Positions 15,301 through 23,338 of a DNA stretch of 47,498 nucleotides are shown here, one piece after another. The stretch is from a virus: positions 1 to 47,498 of the IMG/VR virus record IMGVR_UViG_3300037227_000088; one strand, 5' to 3'. Below the pieces are notes generated by a model. The model did not search any database and was not told the origin of the DNA. It saw nothing but the letters and a program-made list of their open reading frames with translations. Position 1 is the stretch's first letter. Each line of letters starts with the position of its first letter. Position numbers and translations under genes: made by a program.

Positions 15301-16534
15301 GTTCCAGAGCACCACGCCGAACGCTCACTTTCTGGACAGCGGCATCCGTGCGGGCGATATCTTGACCGTAACCTGCCAGACGATCGTGGGCGAGGTGGTG
15401 TTGGCCGACCAGGTGGTAGATCTAGCCGGCAAGACCTTGGTCATGGCGGTAAACGACTCGAGCGACACGATCGTCACGTTCACGGCCGACCCCAACCTCG
15501 CGACCGTCACGGTCCAACACGTGGCCGACCAAATCAATAGGGCGGTCGGGTTGGCAATATCGTCGATCGACCAGGCCAACAGGTTGACGTTGTCGGGCGA
15601 CTATCCGATTGTTGTGCGACAGTACGGCAGTGCCAACGCATTGTTGGGCCTGGCCAGCAGCGGTGTGGACGTCAACAACCAAAGTACCAATGCCGGCACC
15701 TACCTGATCCTTGAAGTGACGAGCTCGAGTTCTGGCGCACCTCCGGTCTGGTGGGAGAAAGTTCGGTATCGTGTGATCGACGTGACCCCGATCACCGGTC
15801 TACTGAATCAGCACTTCACAGTGTCGAGGCCCGGTACCCAGCGGATCGGTTCGACCGAGATGGCGGCCAACAAGACGATCTCCGGCCTGTACTATTTCGA
15901 CGTGCAACTGGCTTCTGTAGGGATCGGCCCGCTCTGGAACATATCAGACGAAAGTGAGATGAAAACGTCTGGGTTCTTCACCTACGGGTACTCCTTGTTC
16001 ACTAACGACCCCAACATGACGTTTTCGATGGGGGAGAAACCTTGGATCAGTCTGCCGGCCGTGTACTTTCCGGTTGGCACGTCTGATGACCTGTCCACTG
16101 CGGTCAACCTGGCGGGGCAGAACCTACAGATCAACTTCGACAGTTCCGCATTGATCGAGGAGGTGCAGAACTTCATGATGGACGAGTCCGAACGGGTCAC
16201 CTGCTACAGCCCGTTGGTTCGGCATCTCGTGCCATTCTTCACCAGGCTGGACGTCACCTATGATGGCGGCTCGAAAGCATCGATCGTTCAGACCGATGCG
16301 GTCAACTACATCCGAAACCTGTATCCCAGTCAACCGCTTGATGCCGCAAACGTGCAGAAGTTGGTGACCAACAGAGGGGCCACTTCGGTGGACAATCCAG
16401 TCGATTGTATGGCGGTGGTCCATCAGGTGGACCGAACCGTGTGGATGGAGTGGTCACGTGACCGAGTAAACGCGACCGGCCGGTTGGCCGCGTTCTTCCC
16501 CGACGTCACCACGTTTACTCGTCGGACGGCTTGA
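12317..16534 (+). CDS. Baseplate J-like wedge protein, giant
   Basis: 1405 residues; ATG at 12317, 10 nt after the previous stop. The N-terminal ~270 residues match the baseplate-J/gp47 plan: a helical N-terminus with 'ALIDLLVKGTELLLDPITRE', 'GDQYSIGPGEIVSMPTIT' , 'ARVTNKARASGGIRAETAPE', then 'FITRAEQELSEKSLNAIRG' and 'AITRIAVVGYRDPEMLRDEV'. Known members of this family form the wedge ring of contractile-tail baseplates. The rest (~1100 residues) is beta-rich with insertions: two flagellin-like modules near residues 755-830 ('PIQSIVDQINTALKNAG') and 1040-1120 ('VTVQHVADQINRAVGL'). The great length is unusual. The 3' end overlaps a convergent gene on the - strand by 20 nt. Confidence 0.85.
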   Translation: MALKDFEAFCREKLLQWDSTQDVSPGSPLDTKLIQPLLGRIGTDPFSTNLPLFVRERLAQEFPQLALKEGDALIDLLVKGTELLLDPITRETNRIALGQSFRDPNLLTTDEAEALGANLFAYRKKGDFAYVTVRVYFATPRDKTVSPADYAMSKNGLLFYPTSKQSIKSSEMLYNQEGSVFYFDVALVSEAPGDQYSIGPGEIVSMPTITDAARVTNKARASGGIRAETAPEFITRAEQELSEKSLNAIRGIVSRLTASFPAITRIAVVGYRDPEMLRDEVVGGSVGSVASEGWQGNPFPDGKNGAVTLRLRVDDNVDFRQLIAAPGPVDGFTVTLVNAWGPGVKSIRDIEISQVLDDKTLELAPPAQISVGSNRFQWALRQQDLTLSGIPGGIIFPDGPTGTVSIAQNGIHIGGCTDVYIKGAAFDSRSLTIDDVADDNPMLFGRHGQVVEVNWLALEDFWDDPATIGSGGYSRQSFSILETDTLYRQLESAVTNGHILDIIYPAAIAGKYKVTRIHYGYVGSPHSPVLEIKSVDGSDMDLTTGESVVWKIQDVIDVELTEPKEQKWEGYDLQTYVGTNIVDTAETVDFDTLGVSEGDVLRILDGNDKGDHVIEGLGGAFNGEILLSLPLKSSAAGLHFVVFRANKSGGLDLPLVRVTEVDLLDAGSQPMGSTVPFGAPVFCLSEKFSDGGIGTKVELLDACCGIVGGPLALDTVSGLYKANVGGKSLRIGWMESGTLTYAPIWQIVHVNFSAGPVAQPIQSIVDQINTALKNAGAPSAAYILNGNRIGIAPIAPYTWVDEGRDPATLAPSCYVTLFGDTTVDRWRTPMTSRDLRSDYISNNYQAAGWGDPRLNIQYQQDAVDLVTGVQVGHYGLLQTPWSLFFSTVVTHPAFPSMSVVQRSRLLLTQDLNPEEGLHVRVGNRSIGWARVFFLDPVTIEFGTDSRFTVQLEQGGQLQFMPDPWINAVRIPAHPAVGAIQDGVFISYDASTQTGEFQSTTPNAHFLDSGIRAGDILTVTCQTIVGEVVLADQVVDLAGKTLVMAVNDSSDTIVTFTADPNLATVTVQHVADQINRAVGLAISSIDQANRLTLSGDYPIVVRQYGSANALLGLASSGVDVNNQSTNAGTYLILEVTSSSSGAPPVWWEKVRYRVIDVTPITGLLNQHFTVSRPGTQRIGSTEMAANKTISGLYYFDVQLASVGIGPLWNISDESEMKTSGFFTYGYSLFTNDPNMTFSMGEKPWISLPAVYFPVGTSDDLSTAVNLAGQNLQINFDSSALIEEVQNFMMDESERVTCYSPLVRHLVPFFTRLDVTYDGGSKASIVQTDAVNYIRNLYPSQPLDAANVQKLVTNRGATSVDNPVDCMAVVHQVDRTVWMEWSRDRVNATGRLAAFFPDVTTFTRRTA

Positions 16535-16832
16535 TTATGGGGACGACCGGCGGGACGGCCGCTCGATTGCCCATCTCCACCAACAACCCGGAGAACGGAT
16601 CGAACAGTGCCTTGCAGTCGCAGCAGCGCAGCAACGCCCTGGCGATCACGTGGTCGCCGTTGCCAGCAAACGCATGGTTCCGATTGAATTCCTTGTGGTA
16701 CTGCCCGCCACACCTGTTGCACACGAACTGTCTGTAGAATGCCTCGAGCTTCAGGTTGTCGCCTTCCAGGACGTTTTCGTGGCCTTCGATTGCTTTTCGT
16801 ACGAGTTCGGCCGGCATGGTGACGTACGCCAT
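16515..16832 (-). CDS. Zinc-ribbon protein on opposite strand (moron-like)
   Basis: 105 residues from the ATG at 16832, chosen because a promoter -10 (TATCAT) ends 6 nt upstream and no ribosome site is visible, so the mRNA looks leaderless; a longer in-frame start at 16892 would run through the promoter. A helical N-terminus is followed by a zinc ribbon: 'CNRCGGQYH' and a later 'CCDCKALFDPF' (CxxC pairs), with an aromatic/basic stretch between. It is the only - strand gene inside the + strand tail operon and overlaps the baseplate gene tail-to-tail. Own promoter and opposite strand make it a moron-type insertion; it may be made outside the late programme. Function unknown (a transcription or nucleic-acid-binding role is plausible). 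Confidence 0.7.
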   Translation of the reverse strand: MAYVTMPAELVRKAIEGHENVLEGDNLKLEAFYRQFVCNRCGGQYHKEFNRNHAFAGNGDHVIARALLRCCDCKALFDPFSGLLVEMGNRAAVPPVVPIIKPSDE

Positions 16833-16838
16833 GCCCAG

Positions 16839-16866
16839 ATGATAGTCTAGGGGTCGACGGTGTCTA
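16839..16866 (-). promoter_or_regulatory. Candidate leaderless promoter
   Basis: On the - strand: TAGACA (16861-16866, 5 of 6 to TTGACA), 16-nt spacer, TATCAT (16839-16844, 5 of 6 to TATAAT), then 6 nt to the ATG at 16832. It is the best promoter match seen in the window. Confidence 0.6.
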
Positions 16867-16885
16867 GCAACATCCGGGAACAGAC

Positions 16886-19342
16886 ATGACATCTTCCTAC
16901 AGTGCCCAATTTCAAATCGACCAACCGGACGGTGCAGGCTCGGGCACGCCAGGTATCGCGCGAACTGATTTGTGGCGGGCCACGCGCGTCAACCTGACGC
17001 CTACGAACTCTCCTCCAGGGGCCACTCACAAGTGGAGCATGACCAGACCGAAGGGTTCTGCTTCAGCGTTTCTAGACCCGCTCACCGGCCTGCCCAATCC
17101 TACGTGTACCAACCCGTACATCTTGCAAGATCGTTGGGGCACCTATCTGATCCAGCACTCCATCAACGACGGGGTCTACACGGACGAGTTGGTGGCGGCC
17201 GTCAAGTTTGACGATGACGGTACGCTTTTGAAATTGGGATGGCGCTATCCTGCGTTGAATGAAGGGTGGTTGAGCGCATCCGATCCCAACGGTTGGAAAC
17301 AGCCGATCGAGGACATCTTCGACAGTCTCTACACGGTCATCTCGAGTTTGGATAATCACGGTGGCTACTACGGGGATGATGGCGGGGAACGACGAGCAGG
17401 AGATCCTACCGTTCAGGCCGAACGTCGTGTGCGTTTGCGCGAACTTGGCAACACGTTGGATCAGTACGGCACCTACACGATATCGAGCGTGCTGGACCAA
17501 AAGCAGATTGCGCAAACCGTCATCCAGTTGGTGGCGTTCGAAGGTGAACTTCCTTCAGGACCGATCCACAAGTTTTCGGTCGCGCCTGGGTCACAGTACG
17601 GTTTGATGATCGTGGATGCGCTGTTGGAGCAACCTGCCCAGGCCATCCCATTCACCATGTTGGCCGGCATACTGGACAACATCGAACCGTTGAGCATTCA
17701 GACGTACGGCACGCAAGTGGCCGTGGTGTTCACGGAAGCGGTGGTGGTGTTTGAGTTGGCGCAGGTACTGGAGATCGGCATCACAAGTATGGTGGATTGG
17801 CCCGACATCACGGTCGTGACCAACCCCGACATGAGTGATGGGTTTGGTACGGAAAGCAGGGTGGCGTTTGCGTTGGATCGGGGGATTGCCAGGATATTCG
17901 TGACCGACAAGGATCTCGACAAGATCTATTCGGCACGAATCGATATGCCGGCTCGAATCGGTTCGACCGTGCCGATGACAGTCCTCAGTATCGCGGCAGA
18001 TGTCGTGTGGACGGGTCAAGCAGGCGATCATCCGCACGGCATCGTGATGGACGACTCGGGTGGTTGTTGGGTGGCGTTGCAGGGTGCCGGGCGGATCGTT
18101 CGATTCGCCGTCAAGGTGGTGGACGAGCAGCACGTCACGTTGGTCAAGAAGGACACGTTTGTTGACCAACAGCACCCAACCGAGCTGGCGTTTGATGGCG
18201 TGTTTGTAGTGGCGACCCACAGCTACGCGGATCCAGACGGTCCGGTGTATCTGCGTGATCGCCTGACGATACCGGCCCTGCCTGTACTATCCGATCTGAT
18301 CACGAGCATTGCGGTTGGATCTACTGCCGTCAAACAATCGACCCTGTCGGTGTACAACGGGGTGACCGGTACGGTCGATCCGTTGACCGTCAACTACGGA
18401 CCTGGCTGCATCGCACTCAGTCGAGATCACATTTGGTTCTCCTGCTCCACCTATATGGTGAGCGGCGGTGCAGGGTTTACCGGTATGGTTCCGGTCCGAT
18501 ACAACCCCGTTTCAGGCAAATGCTCGCCAGGGTGGTCCATCCAGCAGTTCGCCGACTACCTGTACGGCTATTTGGGCACCCCCGCCATATTGATGACACC
18601 TGGCACGTTGGCGATCGATGGAGTGGGAGCGCTTTACTGTGCGTTCGTCATCAGCACGATAGTGCCGGGAAGTGCGCTAGGGCTGGGCATCGTTGAAGAG
18701 GTCGACACCGTTCATGTCCTTCGAGTCCCAGCGATCCAACAGCTGACAGAAGTCGATGATCTGGCCGTCAGGTCGATTGGCTTGCTTGGTGGCATCTTGG
18801 TGGCGCTGCCATCTACACAAGACGGAATGTCTACGGAGAGCAGGGGTCGTGGTGTCGTATCGGCGTTGACCGGAACGGATGATGGCGACACGGTCGTGTG
18901 GGATGCGGTACATGATACGTGGAAGGTTGGGGCTGGCGGTACGCCTCCCACTCCGGTGGGCAGCAACAGCCTGGTCGATGTGAAGCCCGCTGGAGAAGCG
19001 CTGTACGCGGGCGATCCCGTCTATATCAACTCGTCTGGTTTGGCCATGCGGGCAGATGCCAGTGTGTTGGCCAAACAAGAAGTGCACGGCTTGGTGCAGG
19101 ACGCCACTTCGCTAGGTGATGACGCCACCATCACGGTTTCGGGCATCCACGCGTACACCGGGTTGGCCGTGTTGCCTGCGATCGACACAGTTTTGTACCT
19201 GGCGGTAGGGGTTGGTGGGGGTAGCCGGTGGAGCGCCACCCCTCCGGTCACCACCACACCAGGGGTTCGAATCACCCGATTGGGACAGGTTCGCGCCAAC
19301 AACAGCATCATGGTTAGGGTTCAGGTGATCGCTCAAACATAG
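16886..19342 (+). CDS. Tail fibre/adhesin with beta-propeller-like middle
   Basis: 818 residues from ATG 16886; the ribosome site is weak. The N-terminal ~60 residues are polar, then residues ~90-230 are helical/beta with an 'IEDIFDSLYTVISSL' helix. Residues ~230-620 consist of repeated Asp/Gly/Val-rich strands ('HGIVMDDSGGCWVALQGAGRI') of the kind found in beta-propeller or NHL-like regions. The last ~120 residues ('EALYAGDPVYINSSGLAMRA' to the end, with 'VHGLVQDATSL' and 'GIHAYTGL') are a small beta domain also common at fibre ends. No enzyme active site. It lies directly after the baseplate gene and before two more fibres, so it probably forms a host-recognition fibre or its connector. Confidence 0.7.
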   Translation: MTSSYSAQFQIDQPDGAGSGTPGIARTDLWRATRVNLTPTNSPPGATHKWSMTRPKGSASAFLDPLTGLPNPTCTNPYILQDRWGTYLIQHSINDGVYTDELVAAVKFDDDGTLLKLGWRYPALNEGWLSASDPNGWKQPIEDIFDSLYTVISSLDNHGGYYGDDGGERRAGDPTVQAERRVRLRELGNTLDQYGTYTISSVLDQKQIAQTVIQLVAFEGELPSGPIHKFSVAPGSQYGLMIVDALLEQPAQAIPFTMLAGILDNIEPLSIQTYGTQVAVVFTEAVVVFELAQVLEIGITSMVDWPDITVVTNPDMSDGFGTESRVAFALDRGIARIFVTDKDLDKIYSARIDMPARIGSTVPMTVLSIAADVVWTGQAGDHPHGIVMDDSGGCWVALQGAGRIVRFAVKVVDEQHVTLVKKDTFVDQQHPTELAFDGVFVVATHSYADPDGPVYLRDRLTIPALPVLSDLITSIAVGSTAVKQSTLSVYNGVTGTVDPLTVNYGPGCIALSRDHIWFSCSTYMVSGGAGFTGMVPVRYNPVSGKCSPGWSIQQFADYLYGYLGTPAILMTPGTLAIDGVGALYCAFVISTIVPGSALGLGIVEEVDTVHVLRVPAIQQLTEVDDLAVRSIGLLGGILVALPSTQDGMSTESRGRGVVSALTGTDDGDTVVWDAVHDTWKVGAGGTPPTPVGSNSLVDVKPAGEALYAGDPVYINSSGLAMRADASVLAKQEVHGLVQDATSLGDDATITVSGIHAYTGLAVLPAIDTVLYLAVGVGGGSRWSATPPVTTTPGVRITRLGQVRANNSIMVRVQVIAQT

Positions 19343-19352
19343 GGTAAAAACG

Positions 19353-20243
19353 ATGGCACAAGCACTATGCCTTTCAAGTGGGTTGGTTGCACAGATCGGG
19401 TTGTCTACGCTCAATTTCAGTACGGCCGATCCAGCGGCAGCAGGCACCTTGGCGCTTGGCGGCCCCAACGCCACGCAGGTGAACGTAGGAGTTGACAACG
19501 CGACCACTGGGATGAACGTGGGGACTGGTACTGGACTGCTGACTTTGGGGATCGGCACTGGTGCGATCGCAAAAACCATCTCGATCGGTGTGGGGACCGA
19601 TACGATCCACGTGGGTCCGGCGGCCAGTAACACGGCAACGATCGGGCTACACGGAAGCATAGACCTTGGCGATGGAACGAACGGCATTCACTTCGCTGCG
19701 GCAGCTTCCCCCCCTACGTTGGCGGCCACCGGCACGGGCGTGATCAACCTGAACGTCAACGCGACAAGAAGGTGGGCGATTGACGGCACGTTGGTTGGAG
19801 CGAGCGGTCAGGCCAGTATCACGGCTGCCAATTTCGACAAACTGTTTGATGGCAGTTTGGTCACGACCCACGGGCACAGTGGTCTGTCTGGCGCAGACGT
19901 TACCGTCCCGGTAACCACGGACGGCTCCACCACCACCTACGTGGTGTACGCGACCTCAGCCGATGCCATCGCATCTGCCAAGGCCGACGCTATCGGCACT
20001 TCAAAATTGTTGGGCGTGAAAACGGCAACCGGCAAGGTCATGATAGCGGGGGTGACCACCTGCACGATGGAAGGGGCGTTGACCGCTGCAATCGGCGACG
20101 ACCTCTACTTGTCCAACGTGACGGCCGGACGTGTCACGAACGTGGCGCCCACCACCGGGTTCTTGGTGTACGTTGGTCAGGCCAAAACGGCCGGAGCCAG
20201 TCCGAGCGTGTATGTTCGGCCTGCACGTCCGCTCGCCCTGTAG
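19353..20243 (+). CDS. Tail fibre protein
   Basis: 296 residues; ATG at 19353 is 11 nt after the previous stop, with TAGGGT at 19341-19346 in between. The first ~115 residues are Gly/Thr/Ala-rich short repeats ('NVGTGTGLLTLGIGTGAIAK') like a beta-helical shaft; the middle contains a 'FDKLFDGSLVTTHGHSG' segment; the end 'AIGDDLYLSNVTAGRVTNVA' with 'TTGFLVYVGQAKTA' is a small fibre-tip or connector domain. Similar short domain ends occur in many tail fibres, including the neighbouring gene. Function: likely part of the adsorption apparatus; binding target unknown. Confidence 0.7.
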   Translation: MAQALCLSSGLVAQIGLSTLNFSTADPAAAGTLALGGPNATQVNVGVDNATTGMNVGTGTGLLTLGIGTGAIAKTISIGVGTDTIHVGPAASNTATIGLHGSIDLGDGTNGIHFAAAASPPTLAATGTGVINLNVNATRRWAIDGTLVGASGQASITAANFDKLFDGSLVTTHGHSGLSGADVTVPVTTDGSTTTYVVYATSADAIASAKADAIGTSKLLGVKTATGKVMIAGVTTCTMEGALTAAIGDDLYLSNVTAGRVTNVAPTTGFLVYVGQAKTAGASPSVYVRPARPLAL

Positions 20244-20261
20244 TTCACGTGGAGATGACCG

Positions 20262-22886
20262 ATGACTGAAAAGGCCCTGACCATAGATTCAACCACCAAA
20301 TTGGTCGCTCGCGTTGGAGATGCCACAGCCCTGCAGGTTGGCACTGGTGTTCAGTCTAACACCGGCGGGATCACCGTAAGGCCGTATGCTGATTCCACGA
20401 GTGGGGTAGGTTTGGCCAACGCGGCGGGCACCGCTGTCGTGCTGGTCGACACGTCAAACGCTAGGCTGCGTGTCGGTGACAACTCTGTGCCGGTCGCTAG
20501 GGTCGACATCAAGGGTGGTGCCGGCACCGTCCCGCCCGTTGTTGTTGGGTCGGGTGCGCTTGTCAGTCCGGTTATTGATGGCGCGCTCGAGTACGACGGC
20601 ACGAACCTGAGTTTCACGTTCGGAGCGAAGCGACACAGTCTGTTGACCGACGTGTTGATGGGCTACACCGACGCGGTATCCCCGTGGAACACGGCGTTGG
20701 GCTACAACACCGGTGCGCATCCTCCTTCTGGCACGTATAACGTGTGTCTTGGTAGCGGGGCGGGCGCCAACGTTTCGTCTGGGGGCGGCAACACACTGGT
20801 GGGTGGGTTGGCTGGCGGGGTCATCACTACGGTCAGCAATACCGTGGCGGTCGGGTACAACGCGTTGGCGGCCAACACTTCCGGTACGGCCAACACGGCA
20901 ATTGGCTACCAGGCGTTGATGACCAACATTGTAGGATCTGCCAACGTGGCGATAGGGTTGTCAGCCCTTACTTTGTGCACGACTGGCAACAACGTGGCGG
21001 TCGGGTACAACGCGTTGGTCGCCGCCACCACCGCGACCAACAACGTGGCGGTCGGTTCTGATTCAGGATCCAGTATCACGACCACAGGATTCAACGTGTT
21101 GGTGGGGCGTGGTACCGGAACGCTGGATGCGGTGGGTCGGACGGCCGTTGGCTACCAGGCGCTTAACGTGTGCTCGGCCAACGGGACGGTCGGGATCGGC
21201 TACCAGGCTGGCGCAAACATCACGGGCCTGCACAACGTTTGTGTGGGCTACCAGGCGGCCACTGCCATCACCTCTGGTTCTGAGAACACCGCAGTAGGTT
21301 ATCAAGCGCTTTCTGCGGCAACCATCGGTACAGGCAACACCGCTATAGGTTACGGCTCGATGGTTGGGTCGGGCAATGGCGGCAACAACGTGGCGGTTGG
21401 TTGCGCTGCTGGCGCGTCCATCACCAACGGTAGCGGAAACGTTTTGTTGGGCATGAATTGCGGTTTCACCGCCACCACCGCCAGCAACACGACGGGCGTG
21501 GGGTTGAACACGTTGTTCTACAACACGGCCGATGACAGCACGGCTGTTGGTTTTCAGTCCGGTATGAACAACGCGGGTGGCGCGCACAACACGTTCGTTG
21601 GGGCCGAAGCCGGCATGACCAACACGGTCGGTGCAGAGCTTTCGTGTTTGGGCTGGCATGCTGGATTGTATCTGACGGGTTCGAACAACACGGCTGTCGG
21701 TTCGGGCGCTATGTTGGGGTCGGCAGGCAGTAGTTCGGGTACCGGCAACACGGCCGTTGGTGCTGGTTCGCTATCCAGCGTCACGTCCGGTGGTAACGAC
21801 GTTTGCTTGGGCTACGGGTCTGGCAGTTCCATCACTACCGGTAGCGGCGTGATCTGTGTTGGTTGTGGAGCGGGCAGTGCCATGACCACCAACGGATATG
21901 CCACGTTGGTGGGCCACAGTGCCGGCCACCTAAACACGGCTGCTGACAATACAGCTGTCGGGCATAACGCATTGGCCAGCAACGTGGCCAATGTGGGCAG
22001 TACTGCCGTGGGTAGTGGTGCGTTGGGTAGCAGTACGGGCGCTAACAATACAGCCGTCGGTATGGGCGCGGGCGCCACCGTGGTGGCCGGGTCCAATGGC
22101 GTGTACATCGGAAATGGCGCCGACGCACTTGCCGTGGGTAATGTTGGCGATGTCGCGATCGGTTACTCTGCCATTGCCGGTAACGGTGCGATTGCGATCG
22201 GGCCCAGTGCATCCGCTGCGGCTACCGGAACGGTGGTGGGACCAAGCGCATCGACTACTGGAGCAAACGGAGTTGCCGTAGGCAACGGCGCCACTACCGG
22301 GGCGGTTGGTGCGACAGCGGTCGGTTATGGTGCCACCGCCTCGGTGAACAGCAGCATAGCGATTGGCAATGGCGCGATCGCCAACACGACCACGGGCAAC
22401 ATTCAGTTGGCTGCCGGAACCAACAGCTCGGCCACCCGTGACCTTCAGATTGGTGACGTCTCCAATCAATACAACGCCAGGTGTACCGCTTGGAACGCCT
22501 ATTCGGACGCCAGGCACAAGACCAACGTCCGGCCGTTGTCCGAACAGGAAGGCCTTCATTTCATCGATCGCCTGACTCCAGTCAGTTTCAACTGGAAGCA
22601 GTGGGATCAGGAGTTCTTTAGCCGACCTCGCTTCGGTCTGATTGCCCAACAAGTCAAGCGCGTGATGGTGCGGGACGGAATGGCCCCGCACGCCCTGTAC
22701 CACGAGGCAGCTGGCAAAAAAGACACGTGGTCGATCGACTACAACATGCTGGTCGCCCCATTGATAAAAGCCGTCCAAGAGCTGCACGAGAAAGTACAGT
22801 CGCTACAAGCAGAAGTGCGATCGTTGAAACGAGGACAGCGACAAACCAGGCATCTGGTTGCTGGAAGATCTATCGGCACACGCTGA
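20262..22886 (+). CDS. Tail fibre with YadA-like head repeats and S74 self-cleaving chaperone
   Basis: 874 residues; ATG at 20262 after 'GTGGAG'. Residues ~145-690 are a long row of Gly/Asn/Ala repeats of about 14-25 residues with a core like 'NVAVGYNALVA' or 'NTAIGYQAL', the pattern of the trimeric left-handed beta-roll in YadA-type adhesin heads. The C-terminal ~127 residues are an intramolecular chaperone of the peptidase S74 type: 'YSDARHKTNV' with Ser748 and Asp749 at the expected cleavage point, 'FGLIAQQV', 'WSIDYNMLVAPLIKAVQEL', and a final coiled coil. Known members fold the trimer and then release themselves. It is the clearest receptor-binding candidate in the window. Confidence 0.88.
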   Translation: MTEKALTIDSTTKLVARVGDATALQVGTGVQSNTGGITVRPYADSTSGVGLANAAGTAVVLVDTSNARLRVGDNSVPVARVDIKGGAGTVPPVVVGSGALVSPVIDGALEYDGTNLSFTFGAKRHSLLTDVLMGYTDAVSPWNTALGYNTGAHPPSGTYNVCLGSGAGANVSSGGGNTLVGGLAGGVITTVSNTVAVGYNALAANTSGTANTAIGYQALMTNIVGSANVAIGLSALTLCTTGNNVAVGYNALVAATTATNNVAVGSDSGSSITTTGFNVLVGRGTGTLDAVGRTAVGYQALNVCSANGTVGIGYQAGANITGLHNVCVGYQAATAITSGSENTAVGYQALSAATIGTGNTAIGYGSMVGSGNGGNNVAVGCAAGASITNGSGNVLLGMNCGFTATTASNTTGVGLNTLFYNTADDSTAVGFQSGMNNAGGAHNTFVGAEAGMTNTVGAELSCLGWHAGLYLTGSNNTAVGSGAMLGSAGSSSGTGNTAVGAGSLSSVTSGGNDVCLGYGSGSSITTGSGVICVGCGAGSAMTTNGYATLVGHSAGHLNTAADNTAVGHNALASNVANVGSTAVGSGALGSSTGANNTAVGMGAGATVVAGSNGVYIGNGADALAVGNVGDVAIGYSAIAGNGAIAIGPSASAAATGTVVGPSASTTGANGVAVGNGATTGAVGATAVGYGATASVNSSIAIGNGAIANTTTGNIQLAAGTNSSATRDLQIGDVSNQYNARCTAWNAYSDARHKTNVRPLSEQEGLHFIDRLTPVSFNWKQWDQEFFSRPRFGLIAQQVKRVMVRDGMAPHALYHEAAGKKDTWSIDYNMLVAPLIKAVQELHEKVQSLQAEVRSLKRGQRQTRHLVAGRSIGTR
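20844..21018 (+). repeat. In-frame direct repeat inside the fibre gene
   Basis: A 25-nt identical segment (GTGGCGGTCGGGTACA then ACGCGTTGG) occurs at 20844-20868 and again at 20994-21018, exactly 150 nt (50 codons) apart and in the same frame. It encodes the 'VAVGYNAL' core of the beta-roll. Recombination between the copies would delete 50 residues without a frameshift, a possible way to change fibre length. Confidence 0.7.
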
Positions 22887-22952
22887 AATGGTTTGCCGCC
22901 AGGATTTTACTGTGCCACTTTGTATAGACTCTTACCGGTACAAGGAGCGGCG

Positions 22953-23270
22953 ATGAAAAAGAACACAACAAAGCTAGTGGCCGTACTCAACACAGAGGAT
23001 CCTTCGGCCGTACAGGTGAAGGCATCGGATCAGCAAGCCATTCAAGAACTCATCTCGGACTTGGCCAACACCACCGATGCGTTGACCAACGTGACCCTAC
23101 AGATTTGTGATCTGGAACAACGCCAACAGCAACTCGCCCAGCGGCTCGGTGCCATGAAAGTTGGCTACGTTGAGCACGTTCGAAAGACCGCTTTGGCGTA
23201 CGGGTTGGATCTGGACCACCAGAGCTGGGATTTCTACCCCCACAAGATGTCCTTCTCGAAGAAGAGTTGA
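22953..23270 (+). CDS. Small coiled-coil protein
   Basis: 105 residues. The ATG at 22953 is chosen for the AAGGAG at 22942-22946 upstream; an earlier in-frame start at 22893 has none. Residues ~25-75 form a probable coiled coil ('QQAIQELISDLANTTDALTN' and 'LEQRQQQLAQRLGAMKVGYV'). The N-terminus is basic (MKKNTTKL). No domain is recognised. Between two tail genes, it may be a chaperone or scaffold for fibre assembly, as small coiled-coil proteins often are next to S74 fibres; that is inference. Confidence 0.7.
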   Translation: MKKNTTKLVAVLNTEDPSAVQVKASDQQAIQELISDLANTTDALTNVTLQICDLEQRQQQLAQRLGAMKVGYVEHVRKTALAYGLDLDHQSWDFYPHKMSFSKKS

Positions 23271-23338
23271 TGCGGTAGTCTGGGCCTAAGGCCGCCCAAC
23301 TGCAGACTGCAGCAAGATGGTCGGTCAGGACGCCAAGC

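Noticed and set aside
20700-22400. Regular repeats in DNA suggesting a CRISPR-like array
   Set aside because: The repeats are in frame, variable and encode the beta-roll of a fibre; there are no equal spacers.
22893-22952. Promoter with TATAGA at 22923-22928
   Set aside because: No -35 box at a proper distance; the gene has a good ribosome site and fits the operon.
16886-23000. Diversity-generating retroelement feeding the fibre genes
   Set aside because: No reverse transcriptase and no template/variable repeat pair with adenine-specific changes was found.
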